A DNA stretch of 64,000 bases from assembly GCF_000518645.1 (NCBI RefSeq), contig NZ_KI912466.1, positions 183,792 through 247,791 on the forward strand, given 5' to 3'. The notes beneath the pieces were generated by a model. It saw only the letters and a list, made by a program, of their open reading frames with translations. It did no database searches and had not been told where the DNA came from. This DNA comes from Curvibacter gracilis ATCC BAA-807 (GTDB lineage Bacteria; Pseudomonadota; Gammaproteobacteria; Burkholderiales; Burkholderiaceae_C). The stretch's first letter is position 1. Every line of letters starts with the position of its first letter. A program made the translations under genes and the position numbers. Positions 16,827-26,511 of this stretch are shown one piece after another.

Positions 16827-19800
16827 ATGGTTGCCTCCCTGATCCGTGCCGCGCTGAGCCAGCGCCTGGTGGTGGTGGTGCTGGCCCTGGTGCTGTGCGC
16901 CTTCGGCGTGCGCGAAGCCACGCGACTGTCGGTGGACGCCTTCCCCGACGTGACCAATGTGCAGGTGCAAGTGGCCACCGAAGCCCCCGGGCGCTCGCCC
17001 GAGGAGATCGAGCGCTTCGTGACCGTGCCCCTGGAGATCGCCATGACCGGGCTGCCCGGCCTGGTCGAGATGCGCTCGCTCAACAAGAGCGGCCTGTCCA
17101 TCATCACCCTGGTGTTCACCGACTCCACCGATGTGTACTTTGCCCGCCAGCTGGTGACCGAGCGCCTGATCGAGGTGACGCCTCGCATGCCGGCCGGCAT
17201 CGTGCCGGTGCTGGGCCCGGTCTCCACCGGCCTGGGCGAGGTCTACCAGTACACGCTCGAAAAGCCCGACGACGGCCAGCGCGCGCTCACCCCTGAAGAG
17301 CTGGCCGAGCGCCGCACCGTGCAGGACTGGGTGCTGCGCCCCATGCTGCGCTCGATCCCGGGCGTGGCCGAGATCAACTCGCAGGGCGGCTACGTCAAGC
17401 AGTACCAGGCCCTGGTCGACCCCGGGCGGCTGCGCCACTACGGGCTGTCGGTGCAGCAGGTGGTGCAGGCGATCGCCAGCAACAACGCCAACGCCAGCGG
17501 CGGCATCCTGCCGCAGCTGACCGAGCAGTACCTGATCCGCGGCCTGGGGCTGATCCGCACGCTGGACGACATCGCCAACATCGTGGTCAAGGAACAGGCC
17601 GGCGTGCCGGTGTATGTGCGCGATGTGGCCACCGTGCAGCTGGGCAGCGAGGTGCGCCAGGGCGCCATCATCAAGGGCGGCTACACCGAGGGGGTGTCGG
17701 GCATCGTGCTGATGATGCGCGGCGGCAACGCCAAGCAGGTGGTGGGCAGGGTGAAAGACCGGGTGGACGAGATCAACCGCCAGGGCCTGCTGCCCGACGG
17801 GCTGCAGATCGTGCCCTACTACGACCGCACCGAGCTGGTCGACTCGGCCCTGTTCACGGTGGGCAAGGTGCTGGTCGAGGGCATCTTCCTGGTGGTGTTG
17901 GTGCTGTTCATCTTCCTGGGCGATGTGCGCTCCAGCCTGATCGTGGTGGCCACCCTGGTGATCGCACCCCTGACCACCTTCATCCTGATGAACCGCTATG
18001 GCATCTCGGCCAACCTGATGTCATTGGGGGGGCTGGCGATTGCCATCGGCCTGATGGTGGACGCCACGGTGGTGGTGGTCGAGAACGTGTACCACCGCGT
18101 AGGCCAGGCCGGCGCCGGCATGGGGGCGCGGGTGCGCGCCATCCTCGACGCCACCACCGAGGTGGCCACGCCGACCATCTTCGGCATGGCCATCATCATC
18201 CTGGTGTTCCTGCCGCTGATGACGCTGCAGGGCATCGAGGGCAAGATGTTCGCCCCGCTGGCCCTGACCATCGCCATGGCCCTGGCCGTGTCGCTGGTGG
18301 TGTCGCTGATCCTGTCGCCGGTGCTGTGCGCCTACTTCCTCAAGGGCGGTGCCGACCACGACACCCGGCTGATCGCCTTCCTGAAGCGCCACTACCTGCG
18401 CCTGCTGGACGGCGCCACGCTGCGCAGCCGCCTCACGCTGGGCGTGGCGGTGGGCCTGCTGCTGGGCTCGCTGGCGCTGTTTCCGCTGCTGGGCAAGTCC
18501 TTCATGCCCACCATGAAGGAAGGCGCGCTGACGCCGCAGATCAACCGCGTGCCCAGCATCTCGCTGGACGAATCCATCCGCATGGAAATGAGCGCCATGA
18601 AGGCCGTGGCCGAGGTGCCGGGCGTGCGCATGGTGGTGTCCAAGCTGGGTCGGGGCGAGTCGCCCGCCGACCCGGCCGGGCCCAACGAGTCCGACCCCAT
18701 CGTGCTGCTGGACCCGAAATCGGGCCGCACCCAGGACGAGATCGACGAGGACATCCGCCAGCGCCTGTCCAGCATCCCGGGCGTGCAGATCGTGCTGTCG
18801 CAGCCGATCTCCGAGCGGGTGGACGAGATGGTGACCGGGGTGCGCTCGCAACTCGCCATCAAGGTGTTCGGCGACGAACTGGGTGAGCTCAAGCGCCTGT
18901 CCGAGCAGGTGGCACGGGTGCTGAAAAGTGTGGACGGCAGCCGCGACATCCGCATCGAGCGCCTGTCGGGCCAGCAGGCGCTGACGGTGGATATCGACCG
19001 CAAGGCCATCGCCCGCCACGGCATCAACGTGGCCGATGTGCACAGCCTGATCGAGACCGCCATCGGCGGCAAGGAAGTGACCACCCTGTACGAGGGCGAG
19101 CGCCGCTACAACGTGGTGGTGCGCTTCCCGGCGGCGGCGCGGCAGAGCGCCGAGGCCATCGGCAACACCTTGCTGACCACGCCCGACGGCGCCCAGGTGC
19201 CGCTGTACTCGGTGGCCCGCATCGAGCTGGTGGACGGCCCGGCGCAGATCAGCCGTGAAAGCGGCAAGCGCCGCGTGGTGGTGGGCGCCAACGTGGAAGG
19301 CCGCGACCTGGCCGGCTACGTGGCCGAGGTGCAGCAGCGCCTGGCCCAGGAGGTGCGCCTGCCCGAGGGCTACGAGTTCCGCTTCGGCGGGCAGTTCGAG
19401 AACATGGAGCGCGCCATGGGCACGCTGGCGGTGATCGTGCCGCTGACCATCGCGGCCATCTTCTTCCTGCTGTTCCTGCTGTTCAACTCGGTGCGCCTGG
19501 CCAGCCTGATCATCCTGGTGCTGCCCTTTGCCTCGATCGGCGGCCTGGTGGGCCTGTTCGTGACCGGCGAGTACCTGAGCGTGCCGGCCTCGGTGGGCTT
19601 CATCGCGCTGTGGGGCATTGCGGTGCTCAACGGCGTGGTGCTGGTGACCTGCATCCGGCGCCTGCGCGAGGACGGCCTGGAGGTGGCCGCCGCGGTGCGT
19701 GAAGGCTGCGTGCAGCGCTTCCGCCCCGTGATGATGACGGCCACCGTGGCCCTGCTGGGGCTGGTGCCGTTTCTGTTTGCCACCGGCCCGGGCTCGGAGG

Positions 19801-19916
19801 TGCAGCGCCCGCTGGCCATCGTGGTGATCGGGGGCCTGATCTCCTCCACCCTGCTGACCCTGGTGGTGCTGCCCACGCTGTACCGCTGGTTCGACGAAAA
19901 ACCCACCGAAGCCTGA
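16827..19916 (+). CDS. czcA: CzcA-like heavy-metal efflux RND pump
   Basis: Inner-membrane proton/metal antiporter of the HME-RND family, 1029 residues, typical length. Features are the N-terminal helix, DAFPDVTNVQVQV and APGRSPEEIERFVTVPLE in the first porter domain, and the transmembrane helix-4 segment SLGGLAIAIGLMVDATVVVVEN (about 395-416) with the proton-relay Asp and Glu. The two-fold repeat is clear, ending VVIGGLISSTLLTLVVLPTLYRWF. Helix 4 does not read DFG..DGA..VEN, the motif of the Zn/Co/Cd (HME1) pumps; it has an A..G..VDA pattern closer to CusA-type and uncharacterised HME groups. The symbol therefore reflects operon architecture, not proven metal. GGAG precedes the ATG by 6 bases, overlapping the end of czcB. 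Confidence 0.93.
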   Translation: MVASLIRAALSQRLVVVVLALVLCAFGVREATRLSVDAFPDVTNVQVQVATEAPGRSPEEIERFVTVPLEIAMTGLPGLVEMRSLNKSGLSIITLVFTDSTDVYFARQLVTERLIEVTPRMPAGIVPVLGPVSTGLGEVYQYTLEKPDDGQRALTPEELAERRTVQDWVLRPMLRSIPGVAEINSQGGYVKQYQALVDPGRLRHYGLSVQQVVQAIASNNANASGGILPQLTEQYLIRGLGLIRTLDDIANIVVKEQAGVPVYVRDVATVQLGSEVRQGAIIKGGYTEGVSGIVLMMRGGNAKQVVGRVKDRVDEINRQGLLPDGLQIVPYYDRTELVDSALFTVGKVLVEGIFLVVLVLFIFLGDVRSSLIVVATLVIAPLTTFILMNRYGISANLMSLGGLAIAIGLMVDATVVVVENVYHRVGQAGAGMGARVRAILDATTEVATPTIFGMAIIILVFLPLMTLQGIEGKMFAPLALTIAMALAVSLVVSLILSPVLCAYFLKGGADHDTRLIAFLKRHYLRLLDGATLRSRLTLGVAVGLLLGSLALFPLLGKSFMPTMKEGALTPQINRVPSISLDESIRMEMSAMKAVAEVPGVRMVVSKLGRGESPADPAGPNESDPIVLLDPKSGRTQDEIDEDIRQRLSSIPGVQIVLSQPISERVDEMVTGVRSQLAIKVFGDELGELKRLSEQVARVLKSVDGSRDIRIERLSGQQALTVDIDRKAIARHGINVADVHSLIETAIGGKEVTTLYEGERRYNVVVRFPAAARQSAEAIGNTLLTTPDGAQVPLYSVARIELVDGPAQISRESGKRRVVVGANVEGRDLAGYVAEVQQRLAQEVRLPEGYEFRFGGQFENMERAMGTLAVIVPLTIAAIFFLLFLLFNSVRLASLIILVLPFASIGGLVGLFVTGEYLSVPASVGFIALWGIAVLNGVVLVTCIRRLREDGLEVAAAVREGCVQRFRPVMMTATVALLGLVPFLFATGPGSEVQRPLAIVVIGGLISSTLLTLVVLPTLYRWFDEKPTEA

Positions 19917-19927
19917 AGGAGACCGCC

Positions 19928-20254
19928 ATGAAGGAAATCCGAGCCATCGTGCGGCCCAGCCGCCTGAACCGCCTGCGCGACGCGCTGCGCGCCATCCCCA
20001 ACTTTCCGGGGGTGACCCTCTTCCGGGCCGAGGGCTTCACCGCCCCGGCGGCGGTGGACAAGCGCAGCGTGCGCGACGAGCTGACCGACTTCAGCCCCAA
20101 GCTGATGGTGTCGGTGCTGGCCCAGGCCGAGATGGTGGAGACCATCCGCCAAGCCATCATCCAGGCCTGCCAGACCGGACAGATCGGGGACGGCCTGGTC
20201 TGGGTGGTGGACATCGACGAGACCCACCGCATCCGCGACGGCAGCGCGGTGTGA
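19928..20254 (+). CDS. PII-like signalling protein associated with RND metal pump (PII-NG type)
   Basis: A 108-residue GlnB/PII-superfamily protein. It opens with MKEIRAIVRPSRLNRLRDAL and carries the nucleotide-binding B-loop TGQIGDGLVWVV near residue 80-92, close to GlnB TGKIGDGKIFV. The T-loop region (about 35-58) lacks the tyrosine uridylylated in GlnB/GlnK, so classical nitrogen control is unlikely. It starts 11 bp after czcA behind a GGAGA site and is clearly the last gene of the operon. PII-NG (new group) members are known to cluster with heavy-metal RND pumps. A regulatory role on the pump, perhaps nucleotide-dependent, is inference. Confidence 0.88.
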   Translation: MKEIRAIVRPSRLNRLRDALRAIPNFPGVTLFRAEGFTAPAAVDKRSVRDELTDFSPKLMVSVLAQAEMVETIRQAIIQACQTGQIGDGLVWVVDIDETHRIRDGSAV

Positions 20255-20280
20255 GCTGAGCCTCACAGCCTGCTGACGCG

Positions 20281-20363
20281 CTCAAGGTGGCGGCATCGCC
20301 GCCCGCCTCGTTCAAGGTGGCGGCATCGCCGCCCGCCCCGTTCAAGGTGGCGGCATCGCCGCC
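20281..20363. repeat. Three tandem 30-bp repeats at the 3' end of the diheme peroxidase gene
   Basis: Three head-to-tail copies with an exact 30-bp period start at 20281, 20311 and 20341 (the last is partial, 23 bp). Each contains the inverted repeat GGCGGC-ATC-GCCGCC, able to form a short hairpin. The third copy encodes the last residues and stop codon of the minus-strand gene ending at 20342. The array therefore looks like slippage duplication of a gene end, and it fills the convergent gap after the PII-like gene. It may act as a bidirectional terminator. Confidence 0.8.
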
Positions 20364-21643
20364 ACGTAGGGCGCGTCGGTCAGGGTGCGCAAGAAGGCCA
20401 CCAGGTCGTCGATGTCCTGCTCGCTCAGCGCGGGCGGCTGGTCGGGGCGGCGGTTCAGCGGTGGCGAGTTGACGTTCACATTGCCGCGGTGGGCACGGGC
20501 CACGTCCTCGAACACGTTGCCCGAGGCATACCACTGGCCGGGCTTGATCGAGCGCGTGTTGTAGAAGGCCACCGCGTCGCGCAGCGAGTGCAGCACGCCG
20601 TTGTGCATGAAGCTCTGGCGCAGCGCCACGTTGCGCAGGCCCGGCGTGCGCAGGTAGGCGCACCATTGCTGCGGCTCGGGCCACTGCTGGGCCCGGGCCG
20701 TGGCGCACAGGCCCTCATCGAAGTGGCCCGGTTGGCGGTTGGGCGCCAGGGCCCGGTTGCGCGGCACGGCGATGGCGTCATAGCCGAAGTCGGTGAACAG
20801 CGAGCGCTCGGGCCGTGAAGCAGTGTCCGACAAGGCGTGGCACGAGGCGCAGTTGCCCTTGTCGGGGTTCTTGAACAGCGCCAGGCCGCGCATCTCGGGC
20901 GGGCTCAGCGGCGTGCGATCCCGCAGGTAGGCATCGAAGCGCGAGCTGAAGGGTGCCATCTCGTCGCTTTGCAGGTAGGCCTCGAAGGCGGCGCCCAGGG
21001 CCCGCACCAAGGCCTCGGGGTCGCGCAGCACGGCGGGGCCGAAGGGGGCGACACCACTGTCAGCCAGCGACTGGGCCAGGCCGTTGCGGCGCAGGCGCTG
21101 CAGCAACTGGCGCGGGCTGCCGTTGTTCATCTCGTGCGGGTCGAACAGCGGCCCACGTGCCTGCTCGGCCAGGGTGTCGGCACGGCCGTCGGCCATCAGG
21201 CCGCCGAAGGGCGAGGGATAGGGGGCGTCGTCGTCTTGGTAGAAGTGACGGCGCGGCACATAGCGCACATACAGCAGCGAGGGTGCGTTGCGCAGGCTGA
21301 ACTGGCCGGCGCGGCTGCCGCGCGGCGTGCCCGGCCCACCGGCCAGGGCCTGCGGCCCGGGCATGAAGGCGCGGGCCGGGTCGTGGCAGCTGGCGCACGA
21401 GGCGCCAGCGGGTTCAGACAGGCGCGGCTCGACAAACAGGCGCCGGCCCAGGGCCACCAGGGCCGGGTCGGGCGCGAAGCGGGCGCTGGTGGCGTCGTAC
21501 TTGGCGGCCACCAGCGGGCTGCGGCCGATCGCGGACAGCACCTTCTGCGCGCCACCGCCCGAGACCAGCACCACGCTGTCGGGGGCGGCCAGTGCCCCGA
21601 GCGACACGCTCAGGGCCAGCAGCCCAGTGAGCAGCGACCTCAC
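20342..21643 (-). CDS. Diheme cytochrome c peroxidase/MauG-family protein
   Basis: Exported 433-residue protein with a signal peptide ([20 protein letters not shown]) and two CASCH heme c attachment motifs, near residues 85 and 267. The layout of two c-type heme domains, with FMPGPQAL, LRNAPSLLYVRY, YLRTPGLRNVALRQSFMHNG and a C-terminal DIDDLVAFLRTLTD helix, matches the bacterial cytochrome c peroxidase/MauG superfamily. Peroxide reduction versus protein or metal oxidation cannot be decided. The start is GTG at 21643, overlapping the upstream phosphoesterase stop (GTGA), so the two are co-translated. Its last codons lie inside a 30-bp tandem repeat. Confidence 0.88.
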   Translation of the reverse strand: MRSLLTGLLALSVSLGALAAPDSVVLVSGGGAQKVLSAIGRSPLVAAKYDATSARFAPDPALVALGRRLFVEPRLSEPAGASCASCHDPARAFMPGPQALAGGPGTPRGSRAGQFSLRNAPSLLYVRYVPRRHFYQDDDAPYPSPFGGLMADGRADTLAEQARGPLFDPHEMNNGSPRQLLQRLRRNGLAQSLADSGVAPFGPAVLRDPEALVRALGAAFEAYLQSDEMAPFSSRFDAYLRDRTPLSPPEMRGLALFKNPDKGNCASCHALSDTASRPERSLFTDFGYDAIAVPRNRALAPNRQPGHFDEGLCATARAQQWPEPQQWCAYLRTPGLRNVALRQSFMHNGVLHSLRDAVAFYNTRSIKPGQWYASGNVFEDVARAHRGNVNVNSPPLNRRPDQPPALSEQDIDDLVAFLRTLTDAPYVAAMPPP

Positions 21644-23121
21644 GGCGTCAGGAAGCCGGTCTTGTCGCAGCTCAGCGCCTTGCCCGACTGCACGCAGGTG
21701 GCCATCAGCTTGCCGGCGGCGCTGTAGGCCTTGAAGGTCCAGCCCGTGGCGGGGGCCGCGTTGCGGTCCATCACCATGAAGCCGAAGCTGGCGCTGTGCG
21801 TGATGCGGTCGATGGTGGCGCCGACAGCCGGCGTCAGGCCGGTGGGCAGCGGGTCGGGCAGGGCCACGTCCAGCGAGTCGCCGCCATTGCCCGTGACCAG
21901 CGTGGCCGGGTGGCCCGAGGCGAAGTTGATGGCCTGGAAGTCATGCACGTGGCCGTGCAGGGCCACGTTGACGCCCGGCGGGTAATAGGCCTGGGCGTTC
22001 AGGCTGCTCATGGCCGACTGCAGGGCCAGGTTGCCCGGTGCCGGGGTGCTGCCGGCCACCGGGGCAAAGGCCAGGATGGGGTGGTGGTTGGTGAAGATCG
22101 TGTTGACCATGCCGGTCTTGGCGGCCAGGCTGCCCACGGTCTGGAACTGCTTCTGGTAGATGGCGAACTGGGCATCGGTGGGCTTGAGCGCGGCCGAGCC
22201 GGTCTTGGCCGAGTCGAACACCACGACCTGGGAATCACTGCCCAGGGCGACGGCGTAGGGGTCGTTGTAGTTGGCCGTGCCGTCGTTGACCGGGTCATCG
22301 CAACTGCGGGCAGCCGAATAGCTGCGCACGTCCAGGAAGCGGTACCAGCCCTGGCCGGCGCGCGCGCACTCCTCGTGGTTGCCGCGCACCACCACCCAGG
22401 GGGCGGCCGCCAGCAGCGGGGCAGCGGGCTGGAACAGGTCGGCCAGCCAGGTGTCCCAGCCGTAGCCCCAGGGGCTGCCCTGGCAGCCGGCCACGTCGCT
22501 GGGGCAGGCGTTTTCGCGGTAGTGGTAGTCGCCGATGTGCAGCACCAGGTCGGGGGTCATCGAGGCGGCCACCTTGGACAGGCTGGCAAACGGCCAGGCC
22601 ACCGGGTCGCTGCAGGCCTGCCAGGCGGCGCCGGCCTTCTTCATGCGGCAGCCGGTGTCGGCCAGCACCAGCACACGCTGGGGATTGGCCTTGGGCACGG
22701 GCAGCGCGCGGTTGGCCACGGCCACCTTCTGCGCCCCGCTGGGCAAGTTGGCTTCGCACACCGAGACCGGGAAGGCCGAGGGCTTGGAGTCCACCGGGTC
22801 GCTGGCGGTGGTGCGCTGTGCTGCGGTGCCGGGGCCCACGCGCAGGTTCATGCGGGTGGCATTGCCGTCCACCACCAGCAGCGGGCAGGCAGCGTTGGCG
22901 CTGGTGGCTCCGGTGGTGCTGGTCGGCGGGGTGTAGCTGGTGACCACACGGGCGATGGCCTGGTTGCTGTCGCCCATCTCCACCCAGGCGGCCTGGATGT
23001 TGGCGTCGCCGCTGGCGGCGTCGGGTGAGCTGTCGCCCGTGCAGCCGGGCAGCACCAGGGCCGCGCCCAGGGTGGACAGGCCGGCCAGCCAGACCAGGGG
23101 GTGCTGTTTCAGTTGTTTCAT
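21640..23121 (-). CDS. Exported metallophosphoesterase lipoprotein
   Basis: A 493-residue predicted lipoprotein (signal ending LPGC, Cys near residue 27) with a calcineurin-like metallophosphoesterase domain. Metal-ligand motifs are visible in order: [37 protein letters not shown] and [10 protein letters not shown]. Several cysteines in the mature part (for example [33 protein letters not shown]) suggest disulfides. The start at 23121 gives the lipoprotein signal; an upstream in-frame start at 23241 adds 40 residues without similarity. It is followed with a 4-bp overlap by the diheme cytochrome gene. Substrate is unknown; acid-phosphatase-like activity is plausible. The 23122-23319 gap to ureA carries the divergent promoters. 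Confidence 0.85.
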   Translation of the reverse strand: MKQLKQHPLVWLAGLSTLGAALVLPGCTGDSSPDAASGDANIQAAWVEMGDSNQAIARVVTSYTPPTSTTGATSANAACPLLVVDGNATRMNLRVGPGTAAQRTTASDPVDSKPSAFPVSVCEANLPSGAQKVAVANRALPVPKANPQRVLVLADTGCRMKKAGAAWQACSDPVAWPFASLSKVAASMTPDLVLHIGDYHYRENACPSDVAGCQGSPWGYGWDTWLADLFQPAAPLLAAAPWVVVRGNHEECARAGQGWYRFLDVRSYSAARSCDDPVNDGTANYNDPYAVALGSDSQVVVFDSAKTGSAALKPTDAQFAIYQKQFQTVGSLAAKTGMVNTIFTNHHPILAFAPVAGSTPAPGNLALQSAMSSLNAQAYYPPGVNVALHGHVHDFQAINFASGHPATLVTGNGGDSLDVALPDPLPTGLTPAVGATIDRITHSASFGFMVMDRNAAPATGWTFKAYSAAGKLMATCVQSGKALSCDKTGFLTP

Positions 23122-23319
23122 GGTGGGTTCTCCGTCCTCGGTAAACCCAGCACCGTACGGGGGCGCTGTTTCAAGGTCGTGACAAGGCCGAAACCCAGGC
23201 TTTGCCGGAGCCTTCGCGCCAGCGGCACAGGGCTCGGGCACCAGCCTGGTGCACCACCGGGCAAGATTCCTGCTTTAACATTTGGAGACATCCAGACTGA
23301 CCGATATCGAGGCATCCCC

Positions 23320-23622
23320 ATGGAATTGACCCCCCGGGAAAAAGACAAGCTGCTCATCTTCACCGCTGCCCTGCTGGCCGAGCGCCGCAAGGCCCGGGGC
23401 CTGAAGCTGAACTACCCCGAGGCGGTGGCCTACATCAGCGCCGCCGTGATGGAGGGCGCACGCGACGGCAAGACCGTGGCCCAGCTGATGAGCGAGGGTC
23501 GCACCCTGCTCAGCCGCGACGAGGTGATGGAGGGCATCCCCGAGATGATCCCCGACATCCAGGTCGAGGCCACCTTCCCGGACGGCACCAAGCTCGTCAC
23601 CGTGCATCAACCGATTCCTTGA
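23320..23622 (+). CDS. ureA: Urease subunit gamma
   Basis: The 100-residue gamma subunit of the nickel urease (urea to ammonia plus carbamate). The sequence opens [20 protein letters not shown] and contains [13 protein letters not shown] and [11 protein letters not shown], with the exact canonical length. The ATG at 23320 follows a GAGG site. It is the first gene of ureABCEFG on the plus strand. ureD, often the first gene in relatives, is not present upstream; the divergent phosphoesterase gene is there instead. Confidence 0.97.
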   Translation: MELTPREKDKLLIFTAALLAERRKARGLKLNYPEAVAYISAAVMEGARDGKTVAQLMSEGRTLLSRDEVMEGIPEMIPDIQVEATFPDGTKLVTVHQPIP

Positions 23623-23645
23623 GCCCGCGACAGGAGAACCACCCC

Positions 23646-23951
23646 ATGATTCCCGGCGAACTGATCATCGACGAGGGCGAGCACGCCCTGAACACCGACC
23701 GCCCCACCGTGACCCTGCTGGTGCGCAACACCGGCGACCGGCCGATCCAGGTGGGCTCGCACTACCACTTTGCCGAGACCAATGCGGCGCTGGGCTTTGA
23801 CCGCGCCGCCGCGCGCGGCATGCGGCTGAACATCGCCTCGGGCACGGCCGTGCGCTTCGAGCCGGGGCAGGAGCGCACCGTCGAGCTGGTCGCGGTGTCG
23901 GGCAGCCGCCACATCTACGGTTTTCGCGGCCTGGTGCAGGGCGCCCTCTGA
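23646..23951 (+). CDS. ureB: Urease subunit beta
   Basis: A 101-residue beta subunit with [16 protein letters not shown] at the start, [22 protein letters not shown] in the middle and the C-terminal [16 protein letters not shown]. It packs with UreA and UreC into the (alpha-beta-gamma)3 enzyme. The ATG at 23646 lies behind AGGAGA; an upstream ATG at 23619 overlapping the end of ureA is not used by the family. It is 23 bp after ureA and 23 bp before ureC. Confidence 0.97.
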   Translation: MIPGELIIDEGEHALNTDRPTVTLLVRNTGDRPIQVGSHYHFAETNAALGFDRAAARGMRLNIASGTAVRFEPGQERTVELVAVSGSRHIYGFRGLVQGAL

Positions 23952-23974
23952 ACCCCGCAGGCAAAGGACACACC

Positions 23975-25693
23975 ATGAGTTCCATTTCACGCCGCGCCTA
24001 CGCGGAAATGTTCGGCCCCACCACGGGTGACCGCATCCGACTGGCCGACACCGACCTGATCATCGAGATCGAACACGACCACACCCTGGCCGCCGGCAGC
24101 TATGGCGAAGAGGTGAAGTTCGGCGGTGGCAAGACCATCCGCGACGGCATGGCGCAAAGCCAGCGCGCCCGCGCCGAAGGCGCCGTCGACACCGTGCTGA
24201 CCAATGCCGTGATCCTGGACCACTGGGGTGTGGTGAAGGCCGACATCGGCCTGAAGAACGGCCGCATCGTGAAGATCGGCAAGGCCGGCAACCCCGACAC
24301 CCAGCCCGGGGTGGACATCATCATCGGCCCGGGCACCGAAGTGATCAGCTGCGAAGGCAAGATCGTCACCGCCGGCGGCATCGACACCCACATCCACTTC
24401 ATCGCCCCGCAACAGATCGAAGAGGCCTTGTGCAGCGGCATCACCACCATGATCGGGGGCGGCACCGGCCCGGCCACGGGCACCTTTGCCACCACCTGCA
24501 CGCCAGGCCCCTGGAACATCGAACGCATGATGCAGGCGGCCGACGCCTTTCCGATGAACCTGGGCTTTCTGGGCAAGGGCAATGCCAGCCTGCCCACCGC
24601 GCTGCACGAGCAGATCGATGCGGGCGCCATCGGCCTGAAGCTGCACGAAGACTGGGGCACCACGCCCGCGGCCATCGACAACTGCCTGAACGTGGCCGAG
24701 CTGACCGACACCCAGGTGGCCATCCACACCGACACGCTCAATGAATCGGGCTTTGTCGAGGACACGGTGGCCGCCTTCAAGGGCCGCACCATCCACACCT
24801 TCCACACCGAAGGCGCGGGCGGCGGCCATGCCCCCGACATCCTGCGCGTGGTGGGCGAGGCCAATGTGCTGCCCTCGTCGACCAACCCGACGCGGCCCTA
24901 CACCATCAACACCCTGGACGAGCACGTGGACATGCTGATGGTGTGCCACCACCTGCACGCCAACATCGCCGAAGACCTGGCCTTCGCGGAAAGCCGCATC
25001 CGCAAGGAGACCATCGCCGCCGAGGACATCCTGCACGACCTGGGGGCCATCAGCATGTTCAGCTCGGACAGCCAGGCCATGGGCCGGGTGGGCGAGGTGA
25101 TCCTGCGCTGCTGGCAGACCGCGCACAAGATGAAGCAGCAGCGCGGCAAGCTGCCGGCCGACACGGCGCGCAACGACAACTACCGGGCCCGGCGCTACAT
25201 CGCCAAATACACCATCAACCCGGCGATTGCGCACGGCATCGGCCACATCGTGGGCAGCGTCGAGGAAGGCAAATGGGCCGACCTGGTGATCTGGAACCCG
25301 GCCTTCTTCGGCGTCAAGCCCTCGCTGATCCTCAAGGGCGGCTTCATCGCCATGGCCGCCATGGGCGACCCCAACGCCAGCATCCCCACGCCCCAGCCGG
25401 TGCATTACCGGCCCATGTTCGGCGCCTTCGGCGGGGCCATCGCCAAGGGCTCGCTCACCTTTGTGTCGCAGGCCGGCCTGGCGGCGGGCATCGACCAGCG
25501 ATACGGCCTGCACAAGACCCTGGCCGAGGTGAAGAACATCCGCAACGTGGGCAAGAAGGACATGCTGCTCAACGACTATGCCCCGCGCATGGAAGTGGAC
25601 GCCCAGACCTACGAGGTGCGCGCCGACGGCCAGTTGCTGACCTGCGAGCCCGCCACCAGCCTGCCGATGGCGCAGCGCTACTTCCTGTTCTGA
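23975..25693 (+). CDS. ureC: Urease subunit alpha (catalytic)
   Basis: Catalytic subunit with the dinuclear nickel site, 572 residues against about 567-572 in relatives. Metal ligands and catalytic motifs are present: GIDTHIHF (first His pair), [11 protein letters not shown] with the lysine that is carbamylated to bridge the nickels, [24 protein letters not shown], and the mobile flap [19 protein letters not shown] holds the last Asp ligand region. The flap reads CHHLH where many ureases have CHHLD, a variation just after the catalytic His. It ends in the usual MAQRYFLF. Confidence 0.98.
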   Translation: MSSISRRAYAEMFGPTTGDRIRLADTDLIIEIEHDHTLAAGSYGEEVKFGGGKTIRDGMAQSQRARAEGAVDTVLTNAVILDHWGVVKADIGLKNGRIVKIGKAGNPDTQPGVDIIIGPGTEVISCEGKIVTAGGIDTHIHFIAPQQIEEALCSGITTMIGGGTGPATGTFATTCTPGPWNIERMMQAADAFPMNLGFLGKGNASLPTALHEQIDAGAIGLKLHEDWGTTPAAIDNCLNVAELTDTQVAIHTDTLNESGFVEDTVAAFKGRTIHTFHTEGAGGGHAPDILRVVGEANVLPSSTNPTRPYTINTLDEHVDMLMVCHHLHANIAEDLAFAESRIRKETIAAEDILHDLGAISMFSSDSQAMGRVGEVILRCWQTAHKMKQQRGKLPADTARNDNYRARRYIAKYTINPAIAHGIGHIVGSVEEGKWADLVIWNPAFFGVKPSLILKGGFIAMAAMGDPNASIPTPQPVHYRPMFGAFGGAIAKGSLTFVSQAGLAAGIDQRYGLHKTLAEVKNIRNVGKKDMLLNDYAPRMEVDAQTYEVRADGQLLTCEPATSLPMAQRYFLF

Positions 25694-25773
25694 ACCCAGG
25701 CTGCCCTCAGGGCCGGGGCCGAGGCGTTAAAGTTTCGGCCCCCGTTCTCACTTTCCCGTCTGGATTGCCGACC

Positions 25774-26511
25774 ATGCTGCAGATCTCCAAAATCATCCCC
25801 GGTGGCCAGGGCCTGGCCCCCGTGCTGCTCAAGCGCGCCCACAGCCTCGAACTGGACTGGGACGTGCGCCAGAAAAGCCGCTTCGACGCCACCGACTCGG
25901 GCGGGCGCCACCTGGGCGTGTTCCTGCCGCGCGGCACCACGGTGCGCGGCGGCGACGTGCTGGTGGCCGAAGACGGCTCGCTGGTGCGCGTGATCGCGGC
26001 GCCGCAACCGGTGCTGCGCATCACCCCCTGCAGCAGCCACGGCAGCCCCTTCGACCTGGTGCGGGCCGCCTACCACCTGGGCAACCGCCACGTGCCGATC
26101 GAGCTCAAGCCCGACCACCTGAAGATCGAGCCCGACCACGTGCTGGCCGACATGCTGCGCAGCATGCACCTGATCGTGAACGCGGTGGACGAATCGTTCG
26201 AACCCGAATCGGGTGCCTATGGCGACCACGGCGGGCACCACCACGGGCATGGACACGACCATGACCACGGCCATGAGCACCACGACCACGGTCACAAGCA
26301 CGCGGCCCACGAGCCCGGCCCCGGCGCCCCGCACGAGCACACGCAGGACTGCGGCCACGACCATGCACACGACCATGGGCACGAACACCAGCACGGGCAT
26401 CAGCACCCCCACACGCACGATCACAACCACGATCACCCGAACGACCACGGCCACGACCACGGCCATGAACACGGCCCGGGCTGCGACCACGACCATGGGC
26501 ACCGGCACTGA
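25774..26511 (+). CDS. ureE: Urease accessory nickel chaperone UreE with very long His-rich tail
   Basis: Delivers nickel to the UreG/UreF/UreD complex for urease activation. Residues 1-149 are a normal UreE: peptide-binding domain beginning [11 protein letters not shown], then the metal-binding domain with YHLGNRHVP, whose His is the conserved interfacial nickel ligand. From residue 150 to 245 the protein is almost entirely His alternating with Asp, Gly and Glu: 40 histidines in 96 residues, plus two cysteines. This is far longer than the roughly 10-His tail of Klebsiella UreE and suggests a nickel-storage function. The frame is open well upstream inside ureC, but similarity starts at the ATG at 25774. 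The last 17 bp overlap ureF. Confidence 0.96.
   Translation: MLQISKIIPGGQGLAPVLLKRAHSLELDWDVRQKSRFDATDSGGRHLGVFLPRGTTVRGGDVLVAEDGSLVRVIAAPQPVLRITPCSSHGSPFDLVRAAYHLGNRHVPIELKPDHLKIEPDHVLADMLRSMHLIVNAVDESFEPESGAYGDHGGHHHGHGHDHDHGHEHHDHGHKHAAHEPGPGAPHEHTQDCGHDHAHDHGHEHQHGHQHPHTHDHNHDHPNDHGHDHGHEHGPGCDHDHGHRH

Noticed and set aside
14250-17438. 1062-codon antisense open frame across the czcC, czcB and czcA region
   Set aside because: No recognisable motifs and low-complexity composition. It spans three real genes on the other strand.
26213-26494. Alternative reading frame rich in Thr/Met upstream of ureF
   Set aside because: It is the shifted reading of the His-repeat DNA of ureE. UreF similarity starts only after the ATG at 26495.
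26220-26511. CAC/CAT-rich repeats as a microsatellite or CRISPR-like array
   Set aside because: The repeats are in frame, encode the His tail of UreE, and have no spacer structure.
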